Source: Vibrio sp. 16 (GTDB lineage Bacteria > Pseudomonadota > Gammaproteobacteria > Enterobacterales > Vibrionaceae). From it: a stretch of 64,000 bases of DNA. Made by a program: the position numbers and the translations under genes. The stretch spans positions 124,001 to 188,000 of the forward strand of contig NZ_OY808998.1 in the NCBI RefSeq assembly GCF_963681195.1. The letters run 5' to 3'. Below the pieces are notes generated by a model. It was not told where the DNA came from. It did not search any database and was given only the letters and a program-made list of their open reading frames with translations. This document shows positions 36,964 through 44,760 of the stretch, piece after piece (position 1 is the stretch's first letter; each line of letters begins with the position of its first letter).

Positions 36964-37548
36964 ATGAGTAACGTTCTAATCATTAACGCACACGAACCAT
37001 CTCCATTTTCTGAAGGCAAATTAAATGCGGCTTTAGTTGAGAAAGCTCGCACCCAGTTAGAATCAAAGGGCCACGAAGTTCGCGTAGTTACAATGCAAGA
37101 TGACATCGTAGTTGACGAGCAACTGGCGAACTTTGAATGGGCAGATCGAGTGATCCTTCAGTCACCTGTCAACTGGATGACCATCCCATGGTCTTTCAAG
37201 AAATACATGGATGAAGTATTCACAGCTGGTATGGGTGGTGCACTATGTGCGTTTGATGGCCGAACACCAGAGGAACCAAAGAAAAACTATGGCACAGGCG
37301 GCACCCGTACAAATACCAAATACATGCTCTCTTTTACCTTCAACGCGCCAGAAGAGTCATTTAATGATGATAGCGAGTACCTATTCCGAGGTCGCAGTGT
37401 TGATGATTTGATGTTCCACATGCACGCAAACTTCCGCTTCTTTGGCATGACTGAACTGCCAACGTTTGCTTGCTACGACGTGATGAAAAACGCAGACATT
37501 GAGAACGACTTTGCTCGCTTTGAAGCACACCTAGACGCACACTTCTAA
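36964..37548 (+). CDS. mdaB: MdaB-family NAD(P)H quinone oxidoreductase
   Basis: A 194-residue flavodoxin-fold enzyme of the MdaB (modulator of drug activity B) family, which reduces quinones by two electrons and limits semiquinone stress. The start [25 protein letters not shown] (about 4-28) forms the phosphate loop, and [25 protein letters not shown] (about 67-91) is the signature flavin-binding segment of this family. Two copies of the shared motif lie upstream, so it is probably controlled by the HxlR regulator at 39055. Other flavodoxin-like reductases are possible, but length and motif favour MdaB. Confidence 0.88.
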   Translation: MSNVLIINAHEPSPFSEGKLNAALVEKARTQLESKGHEVRVVTMQDDIVVDEQLANFEWADRVILQSPVNWMTIPWSFKKYMDEVFTAGMGGALCAFDGRTPEEPKKNYGTGGTRTNTKYMLSFTFNAPEESFNDDSEYLFRGRSVDDLMFHMHANFRFFGMTELPTFACYDVMKNADIENDFARFEAHLDAHF

Positions 37549-37649
37549 GAATGGAGTCATGAGCACTGAATTTACTGACTACAATCCATAAACGGCCCCA
37601 GAAGAGTCTAAAGAACTTGAAGCTTACTCAAAGATAATTAAACGCAAAT

Positions 37650-37684
37650 CAAAGCACTGTTTGCCACGTGAGCACAGTGCTTTG
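37650..37684 (+). promoter_or_regulatory. Hairpin in the leader of the FrnE-like gene
   Basis: CAAAGCACTGT and its complement (37674-37684) form an 11-bp stem with a 13-base loop, ending 14 bases before the FrnE-like ATG at 37699. The outer stretch TACTCAAAG/CTTTGAGTA allows an alternative pairing. There is no T-run, so it is not a clear terminator and may modulate translation. A 10-codon ORF (37559-37591) precedes it. Confidence 0.4.
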
Positions 37685-37698
37685 AGTAGGAAACTCAT

Positions 37699-38355
37699 AT
37701 GAATAATACAATTAAGCTCGACATTATTAGCGATGTTGTCTGCCCGTGGTGCATCATCGGATACAACCATTTAAAAGCAGCGATCGAACAGCTTGGAATT
37801 GAAGACCGCATCGAGATTGAATGGCAGCCTTTTGAACTAAACCCTGATATGCCAGCCGAAGGTGAAAACCTTCGAGATCACGTTGCTCGTAAATATGGAA
37901 GTAGCGCAGAGGAAAGTAAAAACGCGCGCATTCGTATCGCCAGCATTGGCGCTGAACATGACTTCAAGTTTAACTACTTTGATGAAATGAAGATGGTGAA
38001 TACCTTTGACGCACACCTTTTGCTTGATTACGCCAAGAGTATGGGCAAGCAAACTGAACTAAAATTGCGTTTCTTTACCGCCTTTTTCAGTGAGCAGAAA
38101 GACGTCTCTAACCATAAAGTTCTTAAGCAAGAGCTAGTTTCTGTGGGCCTAGACCCAGAAGAAGGAATGCGTTGGCTAAATGACGCACAACGACGCAGTT
38201 CAGTCCGTAGTACAGAGAAACAATGGCAAAAAATGGGCGTATCTAGTGTGCCAACGGTGATTTTTAATGGAGAACATGGTGTTTCAGGGGCACATCCCGT
38301 AAAAGGCTACAAACAGATCTTAACTGAGTTAATGGCTCAGACAAATCAAAGCTAG
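37699..38355 (+). CDS. DsbA-family thiol oxidoreductase (FrnE-like)
   Basis: A 218-residue cytoplasmic thioredoxin-fold protein of the FrnE/DsbA-like group. The redox motif CPWC is at residues 15-18 (DVVCPWCIIGYNHL), and the cis-Pro loop VSSVPTVIFNGEHGVSGAHP is near 178-197. There is no signal peptide, so it acts in the cytoplasm rather than with periplasmic DsbB. FrnE-type proteins take part in disulfide stress. It lies between the mdaB-like and peroxiredoxin-like genes; one copy of the shared 17-bp motif begins at the base after its stop. Confidence 0.88.
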   Translation: MNNTIKLDIISDVVCPWCIIGYNHLKAAIEQLGIEDRIEIEWQPFELNPDMPAEGENLRDHVARKYGSSAEESKNARIRIASIGAEHDFKFNYFDEMKMVNTFDAHLLLDYAKSMGKQTELKLRFFTAFFSEQKDVSNHKVLKQELVSVGLDPEEGMRWLNDAQRRSSVRSTEKQWQKMGVSSVPTVIFNGEHGVSGAHPVKGYKQILTELMAQTNQS

Positions 38356-38372
38356 GTTACTAAAAGTATACT
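38356..38372. promoter_or_regulatory. Copy of the shared 17-bp motif upstream of the peroxiredoxin-like gene
   Basis: GTTACTAAAAGTATACT starts immediately after the FrnE-like stop and ends 68 bases before the peroxiredoxin-like ATG. It is the exact reverse complement of the 17-bp copy upstream of the HxlR gene (39587-39603), and the match extends four bases further to CTAG. An HxlR operator is inferred. Confidence 0.7.
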
Positions 38373-38440
38373 GGTTGCAACTTGTTTTTTAGTGGCATAT
38401 CTTTTTTAAGCTCGTTGTGACCTCAATCCCAGGAGCCGAG

Positions 38441-38980
38441 ATGACATACTCACAAAAACTCAAAGCGGGTGACGCTTTTCCTACATTAGAGGCAACAAAG
38501 CTTGATGGAACCAAGGTCAAGCTAGGTCAACCTCAAGGTGATGCAACATGGCAAGCGGTGTTTGTCTATCGTGGCAAACACTGTCCACTTTGCACCAAGT
38601 ACCTCAATGAAATTGAGACCTATAAACAAGCATTTAGTGACTCAGGCGTTGATATTCTGGCCGTCTCTGGTGACTCGAAGCAACAATTGGAGCAACACCT
38701 AAAAAAGCTCGATATCAGTTTTCCAATCGCTTATGGTCTTTCTGAGCATCAAATGAAGACTTTGGGGCTTTATATATCGCTACCACGTTCCGAAGCAGAA
38801 ACCGACCATAACTTTGCAGAGCCAGGGTTGTTTGTAGTCAATGAACACGGCAACTTACACGTTGTTGACCTGTCCAATAACCCGTTTGTAAGACCAGAAC
38901 TCGGTGCGCTGACCCGAGGTTTGGCATGGATTCGTAACCCGGAGAACCACTACCCTATCCGTGGCACGCTAGACTATTGA
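38441..38980 (+). CDS. Peroxiredoxin-like (AhpC/TSA) protein
   Basis: A 179-residue thioredoxin-fold protein of the AhpC/TSA family. The reactive motif is CPLC at residues 48-51 in YRGKHCPLCTKYLNEIE, with the first Cys in the peroxidatic position and a nearby second Cys able to resolve it. It is predicted to reduce peroxides at the expense of thiols in the cytoplasm. A GTG at 38417 would extend it, but AGGAG lies five bases before the ATG at 38441. It carries the shared motif in its promoter and sits beside FrnE-like and MdaB-like genes. Confidence 0.85.
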   Translation: MTYSQKLKAGDAFPTLEATKLDGTKVKLGQPQGDATWQAVFVYRGKHCPLCTKYLNEIETYKQAFSDSGVDILAVSGDSKQQLEQHLKKLDISFPIAYGLSEHQMKTLGLYISLPRSEAETDHNFAEPGLFVVNEHGNLHVVDLSNNPFVRPELGALTRGLAWIRNPENHYPIRGTLDY

Positions 38981-39054
38981 GCCTCCAGCTCGAAAGGCAA
39001 CCATATTGGTTGCCTTGTTACGTTAAAGAGGGAGATAGATGACTGTTGCTCACG

Positions 39055-39435
39055 CTATTTTAGCTGCACATTGTTGCTTTCAGACCATTTTCTCAACTCA
39101 TCGAGAATCGTTAACGCACTGCGTCCAAACTCGGTGAGTTCGTAACTGACTGCCAGCGGTTTTTCATTGAGCACGCGACGTATTACCATCTTTTCACTTT
39201 CTAGTTCTTTTAGACGCTGGTCGACCATCTTCTTGCTTGCACCGCCCAACATTCTTGAAAGGTCATTGAATCTCACTGGACCATCTTTGAGGTGGTAGAT
39301 AATTGAGCCCTTCCATTTTGAACCCAAAATCCTCATACCTTTTTCTATCGCACAAGGCTCGATACAAGCACCAACAACGCTCTTACGCCCTTTTGAATCA
39401 ACTTCAACTTTTGCTTTCATACAGCCCCGCGTCAT
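39055..39435 (-). CDS. HxlR-family redox-type transcriptional regulator
   Basis: A 126-residue winged-helix regulator. The HxlR signature is visible: CAIEKGMRILGSKWKGSIIYHL (about 28-49), then RFNDLSRMLGGASKKMVDQRLKELESEKMV (about 56-85), and the wing around SYELTEFGRSAL. Cysteines C5, C24 and C28 precede the DNA-binding domain, and C24-C28 form a CxxxC pair. Family members with such cysteines sense quinones, aldehydes or oxidants. Shared motif copies upstream and at the neighbouring redox genes suggest autoregulation and control of those genes. The start at 39435 or 39420 is uncertain. Confidence 0.88.
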   Translation of the reverse strand: MTRGCMKAKVEVDSKGRKSVVGACIEPCAIEKGMRILGSKWKGSIIYHLKDGPVRFNDLSRMLGGASKKMVDQRLKELESEKMVIRRVLNEKPLAVSYELTEFGRSALTILDELRKWSESNNVQLK

Positions 39436-39525
39436 TTGGAGAAGCTAAGCAACGTAGTTTATCAGCATTGATAATAAAAACGTCACTCATAGTTATTGAG
39501 TACGCACATCGAATAGGTGTAAGGG

Positions 39526-39603
39526 TAGTTACCTAATGGCGAGCGTCTTACGGTATATTTTAGTTACCTAGAGTTTGAATACAATTAGTATACTTTTAGT
39601 AAC
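39526..39603. promoter_or_regulatory. HxlR upstream region with full and degenerate motif copies
   Basis: A full copy AGTATACTTTTAGTAAC lies at 39587-39603. A one-base-deleted copy GTATATTTTAGTTACCTAG is at 39553-39571, and a half copy TAGTTACCTAA at 39526-39536. The 324-base interval 39436-39759 otherwise holds no gene. The inverted repeat AACTCATTT/AAATGAGTT at 39716-39741 may be the terminator of the gene at 39760. The clustered copies suggest cooperative autoregulation. Confidence 0.6.
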
Positions 39604-39759
39604 CTAGTTCATAATGAGCTGAATCAACCAACGTTAAAGTCTCCATAAATAGAATGTACTAGTAGTTTTTCTTCGGCCAATTCGACTATCTTTTCTCGTC
39701 ACAATACATGGCTATAACTCATTTTAAGGCACAAATGAGTTCCCCCAACAACACTTCAT

Positions 39760-40083
39760 TCACTTTCTTTGTCGGCGGCCATTACGACTTTGCTGAACAT
39801 CGTAGCGAATATGCTTGCTTGCGTTTTTTAGTTGCACACCAGCTTTACTAAATGCGTTTTGGATAGTTGTGGAGACATGCTGTTGGCCCTCGCCCGCGAG
39901 AAAACTGGCTCGGTCTTGGTCAGATCCAAATACGCAGACAATTTCTAGGCTTTGCGGAAACGCAGCGTGTTTGACGGTATGAGTCACCCATAGGAAGCCA
40001 TCGTAGCCCTTTAATGTATCTTCACAAACGTCGGTCAGTACTTCTCTAATGAGGTTCTCTACCTTCTTATCTGATTTGCGCAT
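39760..40083 (-). CDS. Conserved hypothetical protein
   Basis: A 107-residue protein I recognise only as a conserved gammaproteobacterial protein, sometimes labelled a Fis-like regulator without firm basis. It begins KKVENLIREVLTDVCEDTLKGYDGFLWVTHTV and includes SLEIVCVFGSDQDRASFLAG. No signal peptide, membrane segment or metal motif is seen, and the C-terminus is basic (NGRRQRK). The ATG at 40083 has no strong ribosome site. It stands alone, divergent from another short conserved gene at 40240. No function is assigned. Confidence 0.6.
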   Translation of the reverse strand: MRKSDKKVENLIREVLTDVCEDTLKGYDGFLWVTHTVKHAAFPQSLEIVCVFGSDQDRASFLAGEGQQHVSTTIQNAFSKAGVQLKNASKHIRYDVQQSRNGRRQRK

Positions 40084-40239
40084 AAAGAAAACTCCGTTTT
40101 TAAACTTTGAAAGGGTCCAAGTCTACATTGTCTTGAACAAGATTGGGCGGAGGATTTTATTCACTCCCCTATTGACGAAACTGTTCTTAGCTCACCTTAT
40201 AGTGATAAAATCGCGCCATCAGAATTATTGAGACACTCT

Positions 40240-40578
40240 ATGTTTATTCATCGCGTAAACGATATCGACTGGCTAGTGATTACCGCTTTTGAAGAGCTGA
40301 AGCCTCTTTTCATAGAAGAAGCCGGAGCCATTCCCTCTTACTTTTCTACCACCAGCGAACTGAGCTTGATTGATCAAGCCAAACGCGCTTATGGGTATCT
40401 GCCTAAACTCAGTGGTGTGATCACTGATACGGGCACATTTCAAAGCAAGGATATCGAAGAAGATTTGAATCCCCAGCTTGCCTGTCTGGTTGAGGGGCGC
40501 GGTCGGGTGTTTATCTATCACGGTGGCTTTGTCGCTTTTGTTGATGACGAGCAAACCTTTATTACCCGGATGGATTAG
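40240..40578 (+). CDS. Hypothetical protein
   Basis: A 112-residue protein that I do not recognise. The reading frame is intact, with no signal peptide and no long hydrophobic stretch, and it is acidic. Notable segments are VITAFEELKPLFIEEAGAIPSYF and GRVFIYHGGFVAFVDDEQTF near the end. It starts at ATG 40240; a TTG at 40228 would add four residues. A clear terminator at 40607 closes it. It is divergent from the hypothetical gene at 39760. Confidence 0.55.
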   Translation: MFIHRVNDIDWLVITAFEELKPLFIEEAGAIPSYFSTTSELSLIDQAKRAYGYLPKLSGVITDTGTFQSKDIEEDLNPQLACLVEGRGRVFIYHGGFVAFVDDEQTFITRMD

Positions 40579-40606
40579 GCACTGCACACCCTAGCGTATA
40601 GAACTA

Positions 40607-40631
40607 AAAAGCGAGCTCTAGGCTCGCTTTT
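40607..40631. terminator. Intrinsic terminator after the hypothetical gene
   Basis: AAAAGCGAGC and GCTCGCTTTT pair around a five-base loop, flanked by A-run and T-run. It serves the plus-strand hypothetical gene ending at 40578 and could also stop minus-strand transcription from folM. Confidence 0.85.
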
Positions 40632-40704
40632 GGCAATAGCAAATACACGCATCAAGAGTCAGTGAGCATAGAAAACGGTAAGCACCGTTTGAATGACAAG
40701 ACTT

Positions 40705-41421
40705 TCACTTCAAGTGTCTCCCACCGTCAAGATGCAAAATTCTTCCAGTCATATAGTGGCTACCTAGGACAAATTTAATCCCATCGATCACTTCTTCAAA
40801 ACCTGCCTCTCTTGGGAGCAACGCTTTTTGTAGCGCCTTGGCTTTGTATGCGTCATCATCATGGTCATTGAATTTGATCATGGCTGGAGAAAGCGTGTTC
40901 ACTTTAACTTTTGGCGCCAACATCGCGGAGAAGGAAAGCGTCAAGTTATTGAGAGCAGCTTTACTTGCAGCGTACGCAATGTGTTTCTTGCTGCCTTTCT
41001 CTGCCACGTAATCACTGATGTGGATGATGTCTGAAGTGTTGTCGCCAAACATGAGTTGATCTTTGAGTGTCAAATTGATCAGGTACGGTACGCTAACGTG
41101 AACCGTCATCATCTGGGTCATAATTTGCGACGCATTCTCGCTCGGGTTCTCTTTATTCTCTGCCTTCCAGTCAGACGCATTGTGTATGATGGCTCTTAGC
41201 GACTTATACTCCTGACCGACATAATCAAGAAAACGCTCAACGCTGCTATGTTGATAAAAGTCTACCTGCTGCAGGTCTGCCCCATCGTCACGCAATCGTT
41301 GCAGCTGAGGATAATCGCGTCGGTAAGTACCGATCACGCGGTATCCATCAGACAACAGCTTCTGCGCCAACGCAAAGCCAAGACGTTTTCCCACTCCGGT
41401 TATTAGAATTGTCTCACTCAT
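40705..41421 (-). CDS. folM: Dihydromonapterin reductase FolM
   Basis: A 238-residue SDR that reduces dihydromonapterin to tetrahydromonapterin. The cofactor loop [11 protein letters not shown] is at about 8-18, and the active-site [11 protein letters not shown] follows. The [14 protein letters not shown] run before the active-site Tyr distinguishes FolM from general SDRs. It overlaps folE by four bases at the translational start, and folX and folK follow upstream. This grouping fits monapterin synthesis for phenylalanine hydroxylase, though no phhA is visible here. Confidence 0.9.
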   Translation of the reverse strand: MSETILITGVGKRLGFALAQKLLSDGYRVIGTYRRDYPQLQRLRDDGADLQQVDFYQHSSVERFLDYVGQEYKSLRAIIHNASDWKAENKENPSENASQIMTQMMTVHVSVPYLINLTLKDQLMFGDNTSDIIHISDYVAEKGSKKHIAYAASKAALNNLTLSFSAMLAPKVKVNTLSPAMIKFNDHDDDAYKAKALQKALLPREAGFEEVIDGIKFVLGSHYMTGRILHLDGGRHLK

Positions 41422-42056
41422 CTTAAAAACTCTGCTCTGGTTTGAGGGTTGGTCTTGAAAATGCCCCCGAGCGCCGTTGTTGAGGTTTCAGAGTTTGCAT
41501 CCATGACTCCTCTTGATTTGACGCAATAATGAGTCGCTTTAATGCTCACGGCGACGTTTTCCGTCTCGACCAGCGTCTGTATCGCCACCAATATTTGTTG
41601 AGTTAAACGCTCTTGGACCTGAGGTCGCTGGGCGAAAAATCGAACGATTCGGTTAATTTTCGATAGCCCAAGTATCTTAGATTCCGGTATATAGGCGACT
41701 TGTGCTAGACCGTCAATCGTGATGAAGTGGTGCTCACAGGTTGAGGTTAAATCTATGTCCGAAACCTTGACCATTTCGTCTACGGACATCTTGTTATCGA
41801 TGACACTGATTTTAGGAAAGTTGTCGTAATCAAGCCCGGAAAAAATCTCATGGACATACATTTTCGCGATCCGGTGAGGCGTTTCAGCGAGGCTGTCATC
41901 GGTTAAGTCCAACCCAAGCGTACTCACAACTTCCGTTAATAGTCCTTTGATGCGATTGTACTTTTGATCACTGCTCATTTCGCTTGTTGTCATCGGAGTT
42001 TCAAGCCCTCTGGAGAGTAGAGCATTTCGTACTTTTTCAGCTTCTTTGGTCAACAT
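41418..42056 (-). CDS. folE: GTP cyclohydrolase I
   Basis: A 212-residue enzyme that converts GTP to dihydroneopterin triphosphate. The zinc-binding motif CEHH is at residues 107-110 in [12 protein letters not shown], and the second zinc Cys is in [11 protein letters not shown]. The [19 protein letters not shown] and [23 protein letters not shown] segments are conserved. It feeds both folate and monapterin. The gene is 11 bases from folX and overlaps folM. A second folE elsewhere on the genome would not be surprising. Confidence 0.95.
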   Translation of the reverse strand: MLTKEAEKVRNALLSRGLETPMTTSEMSSDQKYNRIKGLLTEVVSTLGLDLTDDSLAETPHRIAKMYVHEIFSGLDYDNFPKISVIDNKMSVDEMVKVSDIDLTSTCEHHFITIDGLAQVAYIPESKILGLSKINRIVRFFAQRPQVQERLTQQILVAIQTLVETENVAVSIKATHYCVKSRGVMDANSETSTTALGGIFKTNPQTRAEFLR

Positions 42057-42067
42057 TGGCTCAATCC

Positions 42068-42445
42068 TTATGAATTAGTATCTTGGTCTGCTTGATAGCT
42101 CAAGGTTAGCGATACGGAGTCAGCGAAACGTAACGCATGAGGTTTGTCGATTCTTACTTGCGCATACTGCACCCATGGGTGGTCAATGCAGATTCCGAGT
42201 ACGTCACTGGTCAGTTTTTCCAACAACAGAAATCTGCCAGATTCGACATGGTGAATAATTGTCTTGCAGATGTTTTTGTAGTTGAGAGCGTTATCTACAT
42301 CATCGGCGAGGCAGAGATTGTTGGCGGGGTAATGGATTTCTGCGTTTATAACAATATCTTGCTGCTTTGTTTTCTCTTCTTCGTTGAAACCTATGAAGGT
42401 TCTTAGTCTGAGATTAGTGATCGTAATAATGGCGTTGTTATTCAT
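42068..42445 (-). CDS. folX: Dihydroneopterin triphosphate 2'-epimerase (FolX)
   Basis: A 125-residue member of the FolB/FolX fold. It begins [30 protein letters not shown], with the active-site Glu/Lys typical of the family in [19 protein letters not shown]. Placement in a folM-folE-folX group favours the epimerase that yields dihydromonapterin triphosphate over the aldolase FolB. A perfect 10-bp palindrome CACGTACGTG lies at 42474-42483 just upstream of the ATG. The FolB alternative cannot be excluded by sequence alone. Confidence 0.85.
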   Translation of the reverse strand: MNNNAIITITNLRLRTFIGFNEEEKTKQQDIVINAEIHYPANNLCLADDVDNALNYKNICKTIIHHVESGRFLLLEKLTSDVLGICIDHPWVQYAQVRIDKPHALRFADSVSLTLSYQADQDTNS

Positions 42446-42533
42446 GACAGTTTCTCTCCCTAGAAGGTGAAGTCACGTACGTGCTTGTTGTAACAAAAGA
42501 TCAATAAAGTGCGTGCGATTAAGACGCCATTCG

Positions 42534-43055
42534 TTATTTTGAAGGCACTGTAATGGCCGAAGGTAAGCTAACCTTGAACGGTATAACGTCAGTCTTTTGG
42601 CTCTGCTGATCGAAGCTATCCCATAACTGCTGAAAGGGAGTGCCTAAGATTGGATGGCGCTCTTGAGGCGCTAAGTCGACTAGCGGGCGAAGAACAAACG
42701 CGTACTCGGTGATCTCACCTCGTGGCAGTTCTACTCCGTCAATGATTCCTACTTTATCGCCGTAAAGAAGGATATCGATGTCTAGCGTGCGTGAAGCGTA
42801 TTCTTTAGTCTCACGCTGACGACCATTATCAAATTCGATTTGATTTAGAACTTCAGCCAACTTTGCAACAGGAAGGTCACAATCGAAACCAACTACTAGG
42901 TTCAGAAAATTATCTCCCTCGAAACCAACGGGCTCGCAGTCGTAGCAATGTGATACAGCTAGGGGGGCAAAATGTCGATTTAATGCTTTGAGAGATTCTG
43001 TAACGTGATATTCGCGGTTAATGTTGCTGCCGATACTGACATAAACGAAGGCCAT
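42534..43055 (-). CDS. folK: 6-hydroxymethyl-dihydropterin pyrophosphokinase
   Basis: A 173-residue kinase that pyrophosphorylates hydroxymethyl-dihydropterin in folate synthesis. The family start VYVSIGSNINREYHVTESLKAL (about 4-25), the SRTLDIDILLYG metal-binding segment (about 88-99) and the ERHPILGTPF end are present. It could be a second FolK copy beside the main folate cluster. It is the first gene of this minus-strand pterin unit, 88 bases ahead of folX. Confidence 0.93.
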   Translation of the reverse strand: MAFVYVSIGSNINREYHVTESLKALNRHFAPLAVSHCYDCEPVGFEGDNFLNLVVGFDCDLPVAKLAEVLNQIEFDNGRQRETKEYASRTLDIDILLYGDKVGIIDGVELPRGEITEYAFVLRPLVDLAPQERHPILGTPFQQLWDSFDQQSQKTDVIPFKVSLPSAITVPSK

Positions 43056-43220
43056 AGTATTTTATTCCTTTTTAGCCTTTCTGTACGCAGCAACTCAGTG
43101 AGACGATCAGCTAAGTTCCATCTATTTGTCAGGTAAACGATGTGCCTAAATGCCATCTTTCTTTGTTCTTTGCTTCCTGATTGGATATTAATTCCGGTTT
43201 AAGTTTATTGAAAACAAGAA

Positions 43221-43243
43221 AGGCGAACCAAAAAGGTTCGCCT
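43221..43243 (-). terminator. Terminator downstream of ackA
   Basis: AGGCGAACC and GGTTCGCCT pair around AAAAA. On the minus strand the hairpin is followed by TTCTTGTTTTC, 36 bases past the ackA stop. It separates ackA from the folK promoter. Confidence 0.85.
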
Positions 43244-43278
43244 GACAGTGAGATATTCCTAATAACGCTATGAGTTTT

Positions 43279-44472
43279 TTACAGTAGCTCTACTGACTGC
43301 TGAGCAATAACAAACTCTTCGTTGGTTGGGATAACCATAGCCACTGCATCAAGGATTGATGACTTCGCGATGATACCTGCGTTACCAAAACGTGCATCTT
43401 CGTTGCCTTTTTCATCTTCAACGAAGCCCAGTAACTTAAGGTTGTTTAAGATTTCGCGGCGAATCGGCAATGAGTTTTCACCGATACCACCGGTAAAGAT
43501 AATCGCATCTAGGTTGCTAAGTGGGATTAGGTAAGAGCCAATGTACTTCGCCACTCGGTAAGTAAAGACTTCGAACGCCAGTTTAGCGCCCTCGTGGCCT
43601 TCTTCCATCGCTTCTAAAATACCACGTGCGTCTGACGTTAGACCGGAAACACCAAGGAAACCTGATTTCTTATTCAACGTTTCGAAGACTTGCTCTGTCG
43701 TCCAACCTTTTTTGATTAGGAACTCAATCACACCTGGATCTAGGTCACCAGAGCGTGTGCCCATCATTAGACCAGCTAACGGTGTGAAGCCCATAGACGT
43801 ATCTACTGACTCACCATTTTCGATCGCACACACTGATGCGCCATTGCCCAAGTGAACAGAGATAAAGCTCGCATCTTCAACAGGTTTGTTAAGCATTTTC
43901 GCTGCTTCGCGGCTAACAAAGTAATGGCTAGTGCCGTGGAAACCGTATCGACGGATGCCGTATTCTTTGTACAGTTCGTTCGAGATAGCACCTGTAAATG
44001 CCTTTTGCGGCATCGTTTGGTGGAACGCAGTATCAAAGACAGCAAATTGAGGAAGGCTCGGGAATGCTTGCATTGCAGCTTGAATACCTTTTGCGCCTGC
44101 TGGGTTGTGGAGCGGAGCCAAGTCAGACAGGTTTTCAATTTCTGCGAGCACTTCATCATTAATACGAACCGTTGAAGTGAACTTCTCACCACCGTGAACG
44201 ATACGGTGTCCCACAGCAACTAAATCTTGTGTGAAGCCTAGTGTTTCCATCAAAGCAACAATACGGTTGATGGCATGTTGATGGTGGTTATCTGGGGCAG
44301 TGATCGCTTCTTCCGTTTTCTCACCATTGTATTTCCAGCTGATGACGGCTTCTGGAAGACCGAAGCACTCACCAAGACCAGAGACAATCGCGTCTCCCGA
44401 CTTAGAATCGATAACAGCAAACTTAAGTGATGAGCTACCTGAGTTAATAACCAGCACATACGAATTTGACAT
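43279..44472 (-). CDS. ackA: Acetate kinase
   Basis: A 397-residue kinase interconverting acetate and acetyl phosphate. The start VLVINSGSSSLKFAVID (about 6-22), GHRIVHGGEKFTSTVRI, FDTAFHQTMP, the RYGFHGTSH signature and SGDLDPGVIEFL are all present. A frame opening at 44544 adds 24 residues that do not match the family, so the ATG at 44472 is used. It stands alone without pta, in contrast to the usual ackA-pta pair. An FNR-like site lies 130 bases upstream. Confidence 0.95.
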   Translation of the reverse strand: MSNSYVLVINSGSSSLKFAVIDSKSGDAIVSGLGECFGLPEAVISWKYNGEKTEEAITAPDNHHQHAINRIVALMETLGFTQDLVAVGHRIVHGGEKFTSTVRINDEVLAEIENLSDLAPLHNPAGAKGIQAAMQAFPSLPQFAVFDTAFHQTMPQKAFTGAISNELYKEYGIRRYGFHGTSHYFVSREAAKMLNKPVEDASFISVHLGNGASVCAIENGESVDTSMGFTPLAGLMMGTRSGDLDPGVIEFLIKKGWTTEQVFETLNKKSGFLGVSGLTSDARGILEAMEEGHEGAKLAFEVFTYRVAKYIGSYLIPLSNLDAIIFTGGIGENSLPIRREILNNLKLLGFVEDEKGNEDARFGNAGIIAKSSILDAVAMVIPTNEEFVIAQQSVELL

Positions 44473-44601
44473 GAGGGATGTATCCTGTTTCAGACCGTGT
44501 ATTGAAAGCACTATGCTTGTATCGTTATGAATACCATTATTCAATTTTTTTTGAATCTTTCAACTTTCTTTAGCTAAATTAAACAAAACAAATAACTTTT
44601 G

Positions 44602-44615
44602 TTGATCTAAAGCAA
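44602..44615. promoter_or_regulatory. FNR-like box upstream of ackA
   Basis: TTGATCTAAAGCAA matches the FNR consensus TTGATNNNNATCAA with one mismatch, 130 bases upstream of ackA. An FNR role in acetate kinase control under low oxygen is plausible. The site is symmetric and could also serve the GGDEF-EAL gene on the other side. Not tested. Confidence 0.4.
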
Positions 44616-44687
44616 CTGTCAATTTAATTCGACGGTAAAATTTAATGTTAGTTTTATAATCAGTGCTGAGGGTTCTACAATAAATAA

Positions 44688-44709
44688 GTGCAAACGATTT
44701 CATTTGCAC
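44688..44709. promoter_or_regulatory. Inverted repeat upstream of the GGDEF-EAL gene
   Basis: GTGCAAA and TTTGCAC flank an eight-base spacer, ending 52 bases before the GGDEF-EAL start. This is a perfect 7-bp inverted repeat of operator size. The regulator is unknown. Confidence 0.4.
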
Positions 44710-44760
44710 ACCAGATTTTAAGGCAACCCGAAAGGTCAATAGACAAACAATGGTGACAAC

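Noticed and set aside
37559..37591. Ten-codon ORF between the mdaB-like and FrnE-like genes
   Set aside because: It is too short to support as a gene; its ribosome-site spacing is too small. It is mentioned only in the hairpin entry.
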